From Thiobacillus sp. SCUT-2 (GTDB lineage: Bacteria > Pseudomonadota > Gammaproteobacteria > Burkholderiales > Thiobacillaceae), in assembly GCF_035621355.1 (NCBI RefSeq), contig NZ_CP141769.1, positions 1,798,001 to 1,862,000 on the forward strand: a stretch of 64,000 nucleotides of DNA. The letters run 5' to 3'. Position numbers and translations under genes: made by a program. The notes beneath the pieces are model-generated. The model saw only the letters and a program-made list of their open reading frames with translations. It did not search any database and had not been told where the DNA came from. Positions 25,981 to 32,928 of the stretch are shown piece after piece (position 1 is the stretch's first letter; every line of letters begins with the position of its first letter).

Positions 25981-28116
25981 ATGGCCAGTGCCGTTCAGAA
26001 GATCACCCTCAGCGCCTCGCGCGACATTCCCCTCAACAAGCTCATCCTCTCCCAGTCGAACGTCCGGCGCGTGAAGGCCGGTGTCTCGATCGAGGACCTC
26101 GCAGCCGACATCGCCCGCCGCGGCTGCCTGCTCCAGAGCCTCAATGTCCGGCCCGTGCTCGACACCGATGGCGCCGAGACCGGCATGTTCGAGGTGCCCG
26201 CCGGCGGCCGCCGCTTCCAGGCCCTGCAGCTTCTCGTCAAGCAGAAGCGCTTGACCAAGACTGCCCCGATCCCTTGCGTCGTCCGCGATCCCTCAACCGA
26301 GATTCTCGCCGAGGACGATTCGCTCGCTGAGAACGTCCAGCGCGTGCCGCTGCATCCGCTCGACCAGTTCCGGGCTTTCCAGACCCTGCGCGAGAAGGGT
26401 TTGTCGGATGAAGACATCGCCGCCGCCTATTTCGTCGGCGTGAACGTCGTCAAGCAGCGGCTCCGCCTCGCCGCGGTCTCCGGGAAGCTGCTCGACGTCT
26501 ATGCCGAGGATGGCATCTCGCTCGAACAGCTCATGGCGTTCACCGTGACGACCGATCACACGCGCCAGGAGCAGGTCTGGGACGCGCTTCAGCGTTCCTA
26601 TAGCCAGGAGCCGTATCAGATTCGCCGCATGCTGACGGAGAAGACGGTCCGCGCCTCCGACAAGCGCGTGCTGTTCGTCGGCATCGACGCCTACGAGAGC
26701 GCCGGAGGCATCGTGATGCGCGATCTCTTTCAGCAGGACGACGGCGGCTGGCTGGAGGATGTCGGCCTTCTCGAAACCCTGGTCACCCAGAAGCTGAAGG
26801 CCGATGCGGAGACCATCGCGGCCGAGGGCTGGAAGTGGATCGCTGTGGGAAGCGAATTTCCCTATGGCCATGACCACGGCTTGCGCCAGCTCGACGGCGT
26901 GCCGGCCGATCTCACCGACGAGGAGCGGGCCACGCGCGAGGCGCTGCGCACCGAGTACGACCAGCTCGAGGCGCAATATCAGGATGCCGACGAGTTGCCC
27001 GACGAGGTGGACCAGCGGCTCGGCGAAATCGAAACCGCGCTCGAGGCGTTCGAGACCCAGCCGCAGATCTTCGATCCGGCCGACATCGCCCGTGCCGGCG
27101 TTTTCGTGAGCATCGACCACGACGGTCAGCTCTTGGTCGATCGCGGCTATGTCCGTCCCGAGGACGAGGCGCCGGTCATCGAACCCGACCAGGAAGGCGA
27201 CGCGTCCTCCGTCGAGCAAGCTGGGACTGACACCGCCACGCCGTCAGTTCAACGCGCCATCATCACCATCGGCGGCCAATCCGAGCCGGAGGATGACGAC
27301 GATGATGTTGTGAAGCCATTGCCGGATCGGCTGGTCAGCGAGCTGACTGCCTACCGCACACTGGCGCTGCGGGATGCCGTGGCGAACAACCCGCATGTCG
27401 CGATGACGGCGCTGCTGCACAAGCTCTGCCTCGACACCTTCCAGCACACGGCAGCGGGCAATTGCCTCGAAGCATCGGTGCGGCAGGTGTATTTCTCGAT
27501 CCAGTCTGCCGACCTCAAGGACAGCCCGTCCGCCAAAGCGGTCGCGGAACGGCACGACGCCTGGAAGGCCGACATGCCGAAGGACGAGGCTGCGCTGTGG
27601 GATTGGCTCGCCGCACTCGACGACGCCAGCCGGGGCGCATTGCTGGCGCACTGCGTCTCCTTCGGCGTCAACGCCCTCTATGAAAAGGGCGACCGCTACG
27701 GCGGCCCCGGCGTCTCCGTTCACGGCGTCCAGCGCCGTCTCGTCCAGGCCGACCGGCTCGCGCGCGCCGTCGGGCTCGACATGGTCGATGCGGGCTGGCG
27801 GCCGACGGTCGACAACTATCTCGGCCGGGTCACCAAGCCTCGCATCCTGGAAGCGGTGCGGGAGGCGAAGGGCGAGCAATCGGCGCAGCTCATCGATCAT
27901 CTGAAGAAGGCGGACATGGCGAAGGAGGCCGAACGGCTGCTCGACGGCACCGGCTGGCTGCCCGAGCCGCTCCGGGGTTCCGAGGCGATGGGCACCGACG
28001 CGACTGATGCCGACGCAGACGGCGACGAGGAAGCATTGCCCGCCTTTCTCGCCGACGACGAGGACGGCGCCAGCGAGGACGAGGCCGACGAGCCGGCCGT
28101 GATCGCTGCCGAGTAA
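25981..28116 (+). CDS. Large ParB/RepB-like nuclease-domain protein
   Basis: The product has 711 residues, much longer than chromosomal ParB (about 300). Residues 10-110 are the ParB N-domain (IPLNKLILSQSNVRR, then EVPAGGRRFQAL, then ENVQRVPLHPLDQ). Residues 120-170 contain the helix-turn-helix (KGLSDEDIAAAYFVGVNVVKQRL). A long charged middle and an acidic tail (EDEADEPAVIAAE) follow. These ICE ParB-like proteins are thought to bind DNA and help maintenance; a CTP-dependent sliding-clamp activity is possible but not shown. Its transcript has a structured leader. Confidence 0.8.
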   Translation: MASAVQKITLSASRDIPLNKLILSQSNVRRVKAGVSIEDLAADIARRGCLLQSLNVRPVLDTDGAETGMFEVPAGGRRFQALQLLVKQKRLTKTAPIPCVVRDPSTEILAEDDSLAENVQRVPLHPLDQFRAFQTLREKGLSDEDIAAAYFVGVNVVKQRLRLAAVSGKLLDVYAEDGISLEQLMAFTVTTDHTRQEQVWDALQRSYSQEPYQIRRMLTEKTVRASDKRVLFVGIDAYESAGGIVMRDLFQQDDGGWLEDVGLLETLVTQKLKADAETIAAEGWKWIAVGSEFPYGHDHGLRQLDGVPADLTDEERATREALRTEYDQLEAQYQDADELPDEVDQRLGEIETALEAFETQPQIFDPADIARAGVFVSIDHDGQLLVDRGYVRPEDEAPVIEPDQEGDASSVEQAGTDTATPSVQRAIITIGGQSEPEDDDDDVVKPLPDRLVSELTAYRTLALRDAVANNPHVAMTALLHKLCLDTFQHTAAGNCLEASVRQVYFSIQSADLKDSPSAKAVAERHDAWKADMPKDEAALWDWLAALDDASRGALLAHCVSFGVNALYEKGDRYGGPGVSVHGVQRRLVQADRLARAVGLDMVDAGWRPTVDNYLGRVTKPRILEAVREAKGEQSAQLIDHLKKADMAKEAERLLDGTGWLPEPLRGSEAMGTDATDADADGDEEALPAFLADDEDGASEDEADEPAVIAAE

Positions 28117-28172
28117 CGACCACGAGCGGGGCGGCACGAGCCGTCCCGCTCATCTCCCTGTCCACCTCACTC

Positions 28173-28194
28173 CGCCCGGCCATCGCGCCGGGCG
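28173..28194 (+). repeat. Hairpin-plus-RBS unit 1
   Basis: GCCCGGC (28174) and GCCGGGC (28187) form a hairpin with loop CATCGC. TTTCAGGAGG follows within ten bases, ahead of the DUF6878 gene. Related units occur at 29384, 29854 and 31668. Confidence 0.6.
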
Positions 28195-28215
28195 CTTCCG
28201 TTTCAGGAGGATTCC

Positions 28216-28695
28216 ATGACCAGCACGTCCGACATCACGCCCGAACCCAATCCGCCACTCTCGGACTGGGAGCTGAAATCTCAGACCCACGCCAAGCTCG
28301 AAACCGAGGTGTTCAAACAGAACAAGGCGGCACTCCTTAATGCACTGGCCTTGGCTGGCATCACCGCTGTCATCGTCAGCTTTGACGGCTACGGCGATTC
28401 CGGCCAGATCGAGAATGTCGAGGTCCGGATCGGTGACGATGAGGCTCGTATGCCCGCCGGCACGATCGAAGTCGGCGAGGCCCTATGGGGCGAGGTCGAA
28501 TTGAAGCGCTCTGCGGTCAACATCAGCGCCGCCGTCGAGAGCCTCGCCTATGACGTTCTCGAACAGACCCATTCGGGCTGGGAGGACAATGACGGTGCTT
28601 ATGGCGACATCGTCTTCGACGTAGCCGAGCGGACGATCACGCTCGATTACAACGAGCGCTACACCGCATCCGAAAACTACACCCACACATTCTGA
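28216..28695 (+). CDS. DUF6878 family protein
   Basis: The product has 159 residues after a perfect AGGAGG. Typical features are NKAALLNALALAGITAVIVSFDGYGDSGQI and a C-terminal ITLDYNERY block, as in DUF6878 proteins of conjugative elements. It is acidic and probably soluble. It opens a run of about eleven small genes of unknown role that accompany this ICE backbone. Confidence 0.65.
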   Translation: MTSTSDITPEPNPPLSDWELKSQTHAKLETEVFKQNKAALLNALALAGITAVIVSFDGYGDSGQIENVEVRIGDDEARMPAGTIEVGEALWGEVELKRSAVNISAAVESLAYDVLEQTHSGWEDNDGAYGDIVFDVAERTITLDYNERYTASENYTHTF

Positions 28696-28705
28696 GGAGG
28701 CTGCA

Positions 28706-29119
28706 ATGGGACATTGCTATCACCATGCCCTCTCTTCGGTGAAGAAGTGGGGCGGTGCCGCGGAGGACTACCTGCCGCTGCACCAATGGTTCGACGAGTC
28801 GAAGGCGATCACCGCCGACTTCCGGCATCGGGCGCTGCGGCATCATGCCGAGGGCATCTTCATGCTGGAACGCTTCTTCGGCCCCGTGATCACCATCTCT
28901 ACCGGCCGCCAGGTGCCGGTGCGCCTGATCGGCGAACAGCACGTCATCGAAGATCTCGGCTTCATCCCGAGTTTCGCCGATTGGGTCCGCTGCATCCGCC
29001 CGCAACCTTGGATGGGCCGCGCGCAACCGATCCACAAGCTGGTCGATCCGTTCGCGGTGACATCCGACGATCACGAACCCGCCACTGCGCCTTCGGTGCG
29101 GCGCACCGCTCAAGCGTGA
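28706..29119 (+). CDS. DUF6915 family protein
   Basis: The product has 137 residues, with GAGGAGG before the ATG. The N-terminus GHCYHHALSSVKKWGG is histidine-rich, and it is followed by HQWFDESKAITADFRHRALRHHAEG and FGPVITIS, the pattern of DUF6915. The conserved histidines could bind metal. Ten bases separate it from the preceding gene. Confidence 0.65.
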   Translation: MGHCYHHALSSVKKWGGAAEDYLPLHQWFDESKAITADFRHRALRHHAEGIFMLERFFGPVITISTGRQVPVRLIGEQHVIEDLGFIPSFADWVRCIRPQPWMGRAQPIHKLVDPFAVTSDDHEPATAPSVRRTAQA

Positions 29120-29129
29120 GGAGGACGTC

Positions 29130-29357
29130 ATGAAGATTCAAGCCATCCTCGAATTCGACCTTGAGGACGAAGACGGCCACACCATTGCGGATCGCCGCGA
29201 ATATGTCTGGGCCGCCGAAGCGACCGACGACGCCATTCGCTCGCGCCTCATGGGTGCGGGCTTCCTCGACGCCGACACCCTGATCGGAACCTACACGCTC
29301 AACGTCCGTGTCGTCGACGGCGAGATCGACGATCCCGAGCCGTCTGAACGGTCCTAG
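29130..29357 (+). CDS. Small ICE protein
   Basis: The product has 75 residues, with GAGGAGG upstream. It is very acidic (DLEDEDGHTIADRREYVWAAEA), the kind of composition seen in DNA mimics and in small interaction proteins. No known family is recognised. Ten bases follow the previous stop. Confidence 0.55.
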   Translation: MKIQAILEFDLEDEDGHTIADRREYVWAAEATDDAIRSRLMGAGFLDADTLIGTYTLNVRVVDGEIDDPEPSERS

Positions 29358-29383
29358 CCCCAACCACTCTCAATCCGCTCGCA

Positions 29384-29406
29384 AAAGCCCGGTCACGCCG
29401 GGCTTT
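29384..29406 (+). repeat. Hairpin-plus-RBS unit 2
   Basis: AAAGCCCGG (29384) pairs with CCGGGCTTT (29398), loop TCACG. AAGGAGG starts 11 bases later. The stem with trailing T residues also looks like an intrinsic terminator. Confidence 0.6.
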
Positions 29407-29427
29407 CTGCATTTCAAGGAGGTCATC

Positions 29428-29826
29428 ATGGCCACATTCACCATCGAAACCACCTACCGGCTGCCGGTCTTCCGGCAGCGCAGCTACGAAGCTGACACCC
29501 TCGCAGCCGCCTGTCGTCTCGCCATCGAAGACGACGACTGGTCGGATCAGAAGGAAGATTACGAATCCTCCGGCGAGACCTATGTCACCGGCGTATGGCC
29601 TGGTGACACACAGCCCTACAGCGTGCCGCCGCTGGCGATCCCCGCACAGTTCGGCGAGAGCCTCCAACGCAAGTCCGAGCACTTCGAGGTTCTGCTTGGG
29701 CTCCTCAAAGTCTTCGCCCACGCGCCCGAAGGTGGCCCGGCCGACGCTCAGTATTGGCGTGAGCGTGCTGACGCGGCGATCGCAAAAGCCGAAGCCATCC
29801 TCGCAGACGCGAGAGACCCTGACTGA
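29428..29826 (+). CDS. ICE-associated protein of unknown function
   Basis: The start at 29428 follows AAGGAGG. The product has 132 residues: a beta-rich N-terminus (MATFTIETTYRLPVFRQRSY) with an acidic stretch (IEDDDWSDQKEDYESS), then a helical C-terminus. It is conserved in position in similar elements, but no function is known. Confidence 0.55.
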   Translation: MATFTIETTYRLPVFRQRSYEADTLAAACRLAIEDDDWSDQKEDYESSGETYVTGVWPGDTQPYSVPPLAIPAQFGESLQRKSEHFEVLLGLLKVFAHAPEGGPADAQYWRERADAAIAKAEAILADARDPD

Positions 29827-29853
29827 CTGCACCCTCCAAATCCCTTCCACCCG

Positions 29854-29871
29854 CCCGGCCCTCGCGCCGGG
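29854..29871 (+). repeat. Hairpin-plus-RBS unit 3
   Basis: CCCGGC (29854) pairs with GCCGGG (29866). The tail TTTGTTGTTTCTGGAG leads into the next gene. It is the least perfect of the four units. Confidence 0.5.
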
Positions 29872-29894
29872 TTTGTTGTTTCTGGAGACACCCC

Positions 29895-30449
29895 ATGGCC
29901 GACTACTTCGAACAAACCGTGATCCAGCAGACCATTCCCGATGCGGACATGACGCCGCTCGAACGGCTGCTTTTGTTGCGCATCTTCGGCTGCGAGCGCG
30001 ATCACGATGGCTGGTACTTCTTCGCCGAGGAAAGCCCCTCGACCATGATCTTTGCGACGCGCGCCGAGCTTGAAGCGGCGCTCGGTGCTGCACCAGACCC
30101 CGACAGCACCGCGCATCGTCATGTCGTCGAGCAGCTCGCCGAGCTTGACCCCCACGACACAGAGGTCGAGCTCGACCTGAGCGGCACGTCCTGGGAATTC
30201 TTCTTTCAGGACATCGTCAAGCGCTCGAAGACACTGCGCTATCTCAGCGTCGTCGCGGCCTTCACCTGCAGCAAGATGCGCCCGGATGGTTTCGGCGGCA
30301 TGGCGATCCTCATCACGCCGGACACGATCATCGGCAAATCGACCAACGATCTCATCGAGGACTTTCTCGCCGAAGCTGGCCTCGATGACTCGGATGAGGC
30401 TGGCCCGAAGCGATCCCATCCAACGCCGCCGCCCGACCAGGGAGAGTGA
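29895..30449 (+). CDS. ICE-associated protein of unknown function
   Basis: The product has 184 residues, preceded by TGGAG. It is acidic with an N-terminal DMTPLERLLLLRIFGCERD and a central HDTEVELDLSGTSWEFFFQDI block. A proline-rich tail ends it. No domain is recognised. Confidence 0.55.
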   Translation: MADYFEQTVIQQTIPDADMTPLERLLLLRIFGCERDHDGWYFFAEESPSTMIFATRAELEAALGAAPDPDSTAHRHVVEQLAELDPHDTEVELDLSGTSWEFFFQDIVKRSKTLRYLSVVAAFTCSKMRPDGFGGMAILITPDTIIGKSTNDLIEDFLAEAGLDDSDEAGPKRSHPTPPPDQGE

Positions 30450-30463
30450 GAGGCAGGCCGAGA

Positions 30464-30514
30464 CGCGGGTGAGCCCAGAGGTCGGAGGAGAGCGCGGCCC
30501 TGGGCTTGCCCGCG
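30464..30514 (+). promoter_or_regulatory. Type I nested stem-loop leader, copy 3
   Basis: CGCGGG (30464) pairs with CCCGCG (30509), and AGCCCAG (30472) pairs with CTGGGCT (30500). The loop contains GGAGGAGAG. It ends 22 bases before the next start. Confidence 0.5.
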
Positions 30515-30536
30515 ATCCGCTCCCGGAGTCCCGACC

Positions 30537-30908
30537 ATGTCCAAGACCATAGCCGCCTTCGATTTCCGGCGCCGTGTCTGCTACGACGCACCGGCGAAGC
30601 GCGCGTTTCACAGCCACGCCTGCCGCCAGCTCAAGCGGGTTGCCGCCGCCCTCGGTCTGTCGCCCGGCGCTTACGATCTGCGCTCCAACCAGGGCGGCAT
30701 CGCTGTTTCCGGCGAAGTCACACTGCACGCCGACCGCCTCTATGTGCAGGCCTGCCAGCCGGCCGCCGGCCACGACACCGGCGTCCTCTTCCGTACCTGC
30801 CAGGGACGGAAGGACTACCACGGCGGTCCCAACAACTTCGCCTCCCTCGACCTTCTCAATCGTCCGCAGGACCTCGCGGCCCGGATTCGGGAGGTATGCC
30901 GTGTTTGA
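30537..30908 (+). CDS. ICE-associated protein of unknown function
   Basis: The product has 123 residues. The basic N-terminal half (FDFRRRVCYDAPAKRAFHSH, then CRQLKRVAAALGL) is followed by a compact beta region (GGIAVSGEVTLHADRLYVQA). Behind a structured leader, it heads a coupled group: the next gene begins eight bases before its stop. Function unknown. Confidence 0.55.
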   Translation: MSKTIAAFDFRRRVCYDAPAKRAFHSHACRQLKRVAAALGLSPGAYDLRSNQGGIAVSGEVTLHADRLYVQACQPAAGHDTGVLFRTCQGRKDYHGGPNNFASLDLLNRPQDLAARIREVCRV

Positions 30909-31374
30909 TCGTCTCAAAGCAGCATGCCCGCGTGTCGCCGACCGCATCGCCCATCGGTGGTTTCGCGCCCGCTATCACTTGGCGCGTCTCTCGCGCGCCT
31001 GGGCGTATTTCCGCGATCGTCTCGACGCAGACGAGGCTCAGCGGATCATGCTCGATTGCGAGTATCCGGCCGGCTGGCATCCGCTTCTCGTGCTGACCGT
31101 CGAGGACGCGCTCGAACAGGCGCGCGAGATCTTCGCCGATCACCCGGACCTGCCGCGTCTCATCAACGACGGCTGCGCGCGCGTCGCCAGCAAATGGGAG
31201 TCCTACAACGACGAGCTCTATGAGGCTCGGCGCTGGGCGACCGACCTTGCTGCTGACTACGCCGTCGCAGAAGGCGTCATCCTCACACGCCTCGAAGCCG
31301 TCGGCGATCACGCGGCGTCCGACACCGAGGGCGACGATCACACAGCGGTTTCGAAGGAGGGAGGCGCGCCATGA
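30901..31374 (+). CDS. ICE-associated protein of unknown function
   Basis: The product has 157 residues from a GTG start at 30901 that overlaps the previous gene. It is rich in Arg and aromatic residues at the start (RIAHRWFRARYHLARLSRAW) and helical throughout, with an acidic C-terminus. No family is recognised. Its stop overlaps the next start (ATGA). Confidence 0.5.
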   Translation: MFDRLKAACPRVADRIAHRWFRARYHLARLSRAWAYFRDRLDADEAQRIMLDCEYPAGWHPLLVLTVEDALEQAREIFADHPDLPRLINDGCARVASKWESYNDELYEARRWATDLAADYAVAEGVILTRLEAVGDHAASDTEGDDHTAVSKEGGAP

Positions 31375-31643
31375 CCGAGTACATCGTCAAGATCGGCTTC
31401 TGGCTGCGCGCCTATGACGGCCTCACCGTCGACGCCGAATCGGATGCCGACGCCATCGACAAGGCCAAGGCCGCCGCAAAGCGCGCGATGGAGTCGGGCG
31501 CCCATCCTGAACACATCGACATCGAGGAACGGCGAGAAGGCGTGATTGCTTTCATCGACCGCGTTGCCCCGGATGGCCGCCATCCCGTGATCGAGGACGT
31601 CGAATTCGACGACGACCGCATTCACGACGGCCCAACCGGCTGA
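31371..31643 (+). CDS. Small ICE protein
   Basis: The product has 90 residues, ATGA-coupled to the gene before it. TEYIVKIGFWLRAYDGLTV and the acidic C-terminus (EDVEFDDDRIHDG) suggest a small ferredoxin-like fold similar to other one-domain proteins of this cluster. Function unknown. Confidence 0.5.
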   Translation: MTEYIVKIGFWLRAYDGLTVDAESDADAIDKAKAAAKRAMESGAHPEHIDIEERREGVIAFIDRVAPDGRHPVIEDVEFDDDRIHDGPTG

Positions 31644-31667
31644 TCTCCCAATCACCGCAATTCCAGA

Positions 31668-31691
31668 AAGCCCGGCCTTCGCGCCGGGCTT
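31668..31691 (+). repeat. Hairpin-plus-RBS unit 4
   Basis: AAGCCCGGC (31668) pairs with GCCGGGCTT (31683) around CTTCGC. TTTCAGGAGG follows as in unit 1. Confidence 0.6.
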
Positions 31692-31711
31692 CGTCGTTTC
31701 AGGAGGCCATC

Positions 31712-32137
31712 ATGGCTGATTTCTTCACGCACTTCTCATGCGTGCTCGATGTCGACACACCCGACAACGCGGCGCGCGCCCTCGACCTCTACAATACGCT
31801 GATGGAGGAGAACGCGCAGGAAGACCCACCTGCGGACGCCTTTCTTCTTTCCATACAGCCCGAGCATGGTGGAAGCCGGCTCTGGATCCATGATGACGTC
31901 ACCGGCGATCCGCAAACGGTCATCACGTTTGTCCTTCGGTGTGCGGAAGCCTTCGACCTTAAGGGCCGCTGGGGCTTCCAATGGGCCAACACATGCTCGC
32001 GGCCGCGCATCGACGCCTTCGGTGGCGGCGCCCATGTTCTCGATCTCGCAACCCGTAAGACGATCGCTTGGACCGACACAAGCGGCTGGCTCGCCCGGAC
32101 CTTGTCATCCGGCCGGGGAAAGCGAGGCCCGCGATGA
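31712..32137 (+). CDS. ICE-associated protein of unknown function
   Basis: The product has 141 residues after TCAGGAGG. It is mixed alpha/beta, with FSCVLDVDTPDNAARALDLY at the start and RWGFQWANTCSRPR in the middle. It resembles small conserved proteins of Trb-type ICEs, with no assigned role. It ends in an ATGA overlap with the next gene. Confidence 0.55.
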   Translation: MADFFTHFSCVLDVDTPDNAARALDLYNTLMEENAQEDPPADAFLLSIQPEHGGSRLWIHDDVTGDPQTVITFVLRCAEAFDLKGRWGFQWANTCSRPRIDAFGGGAHVLDLATRKTIAWTDTSGWLARTLSSGRGKRGPR

Positions 32138-32376
32138 GCATTCCCGATCACGCGCGCGCCAACTTTCAGACGCTGCTCCGTGCCGCAGCCGACGGTAACC
32201 TCGCTCTTATGGAATGCGCCGATGCTGCGACCGGCGAGACCCGCTACGTCATCTGCGCTGTCGGGCGCGACAGCACGGATTTCCTGTTCGCACCCTTCGG
32301 CCACCTGGCCGACGGCAATCCCTACGACGCCTATGTACCGCCGGCTCCAACCCTGCCGGACGAGCAAGCCTCCTGA
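32134..32376 (+). CDS. DUF6117-like protein
   Basis: The product has 80 residues. SIPDHARANFQTLLRAAADG, then YVICAVGRD and FGHLADGNPYDAY follow the pattern remembered for DUF6117. It is a short soluble protein, coupled to the preceding gene. Function unknown. Confidence 0.6.
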   Translation: MSIPDHARANFQTLLRAAADGNLALMECADAATGETRYVICAVGRDSTDFLFAPFGHLADGNPYDAYVPPAPTLPDEQAS

Positions 32377-32521
32377 CGCCCTCGCGCCGTGACTTGTCTG
32401 GACGCGGCAGCCCTCCGGTCAACGGGCAAGCCGTTCCCGCATCGTGCGCGATGCGTGACCGCCGGGCTTTGACCGCATCCGGTCGCCAGTCCGCCGCAAC
32501 GGGATCAGGAGGCGATCGGTC

Positions 32522-32830
32522 ATGTGCAGGGTTCTCAACAAGCATCACGCCGGCGTGCCGGCGGGCGCCGTCTATATCGGGCGCGGTTCGAAGTGGGGCA
32601 ATCCGTTCCGGATCGGCCCGGACGGCGACCGCGCCGCTGTCATCGCGAAGTACGAGCGCTGGCTCGCCGATCAGCATCATCTCTTGCGCGCACTCGACGA
32701 GCTTCGCGGTTGCGACTTGGTCTGCTTCTGCACACCGCGGCCGTGCCACGGCGATCTGTTGCTGCGGCTCGCGAACGCGACGCGCGAGGCGCGGATCGCG
32801 TGGTGGCGCGGCGTGAAGGCAGCCGCGTGA
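32522..32830 (+). CDS. DUF4326 family protein
   Basis: The product has 102 residues after AGGAGG. VYIGRGSKWGNPF, an internal YERWLADQHHLL helix, and LVCFCTPRPCHGDLLL are the DUF4326 hallmarks, including cysteines that may bind metal. Such proteins occur in phages and conjugative elements; their function is unknown. The 145 bases before it have no gene. Confidence 0.8.
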   Translation: MCRVLNKHHAGVPAGAVYIGRGSKWGNPFRIGPDGDRAAVIAKYERWLADQHHLLRALDELRGCDLVCFCTPRPCHGDLLLRLANATREARIAWWRGVKAAA

Positions 32831-32849
32831 CGAGAGGGAGAGGCGGGCC

Positions 32850-32907
32850 GGGACGGGTTTGAGCCGGTGCGGTCCAGAGAGAGCGCCGGCCGGCTCGCCC
32901 GTGTCCC
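32850..32907 (+). promoter_or_regulatory. Type I nested stem-loop leader, copy 4
   Basis: GGGACGGG (32850) pairs with CCCG-TG-TCCC (32898) with a small bulge, and GAGCCGG (32861) pairs with CCGGCTC (32890). The loop contains AGAGAGAG. It ends about 20 bases before the giant methyltransferase-helicase gene. Confidence 0.5.
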
Positions 32908-32928
32908 GCTCTCCCGAGGTCCCTTCTC

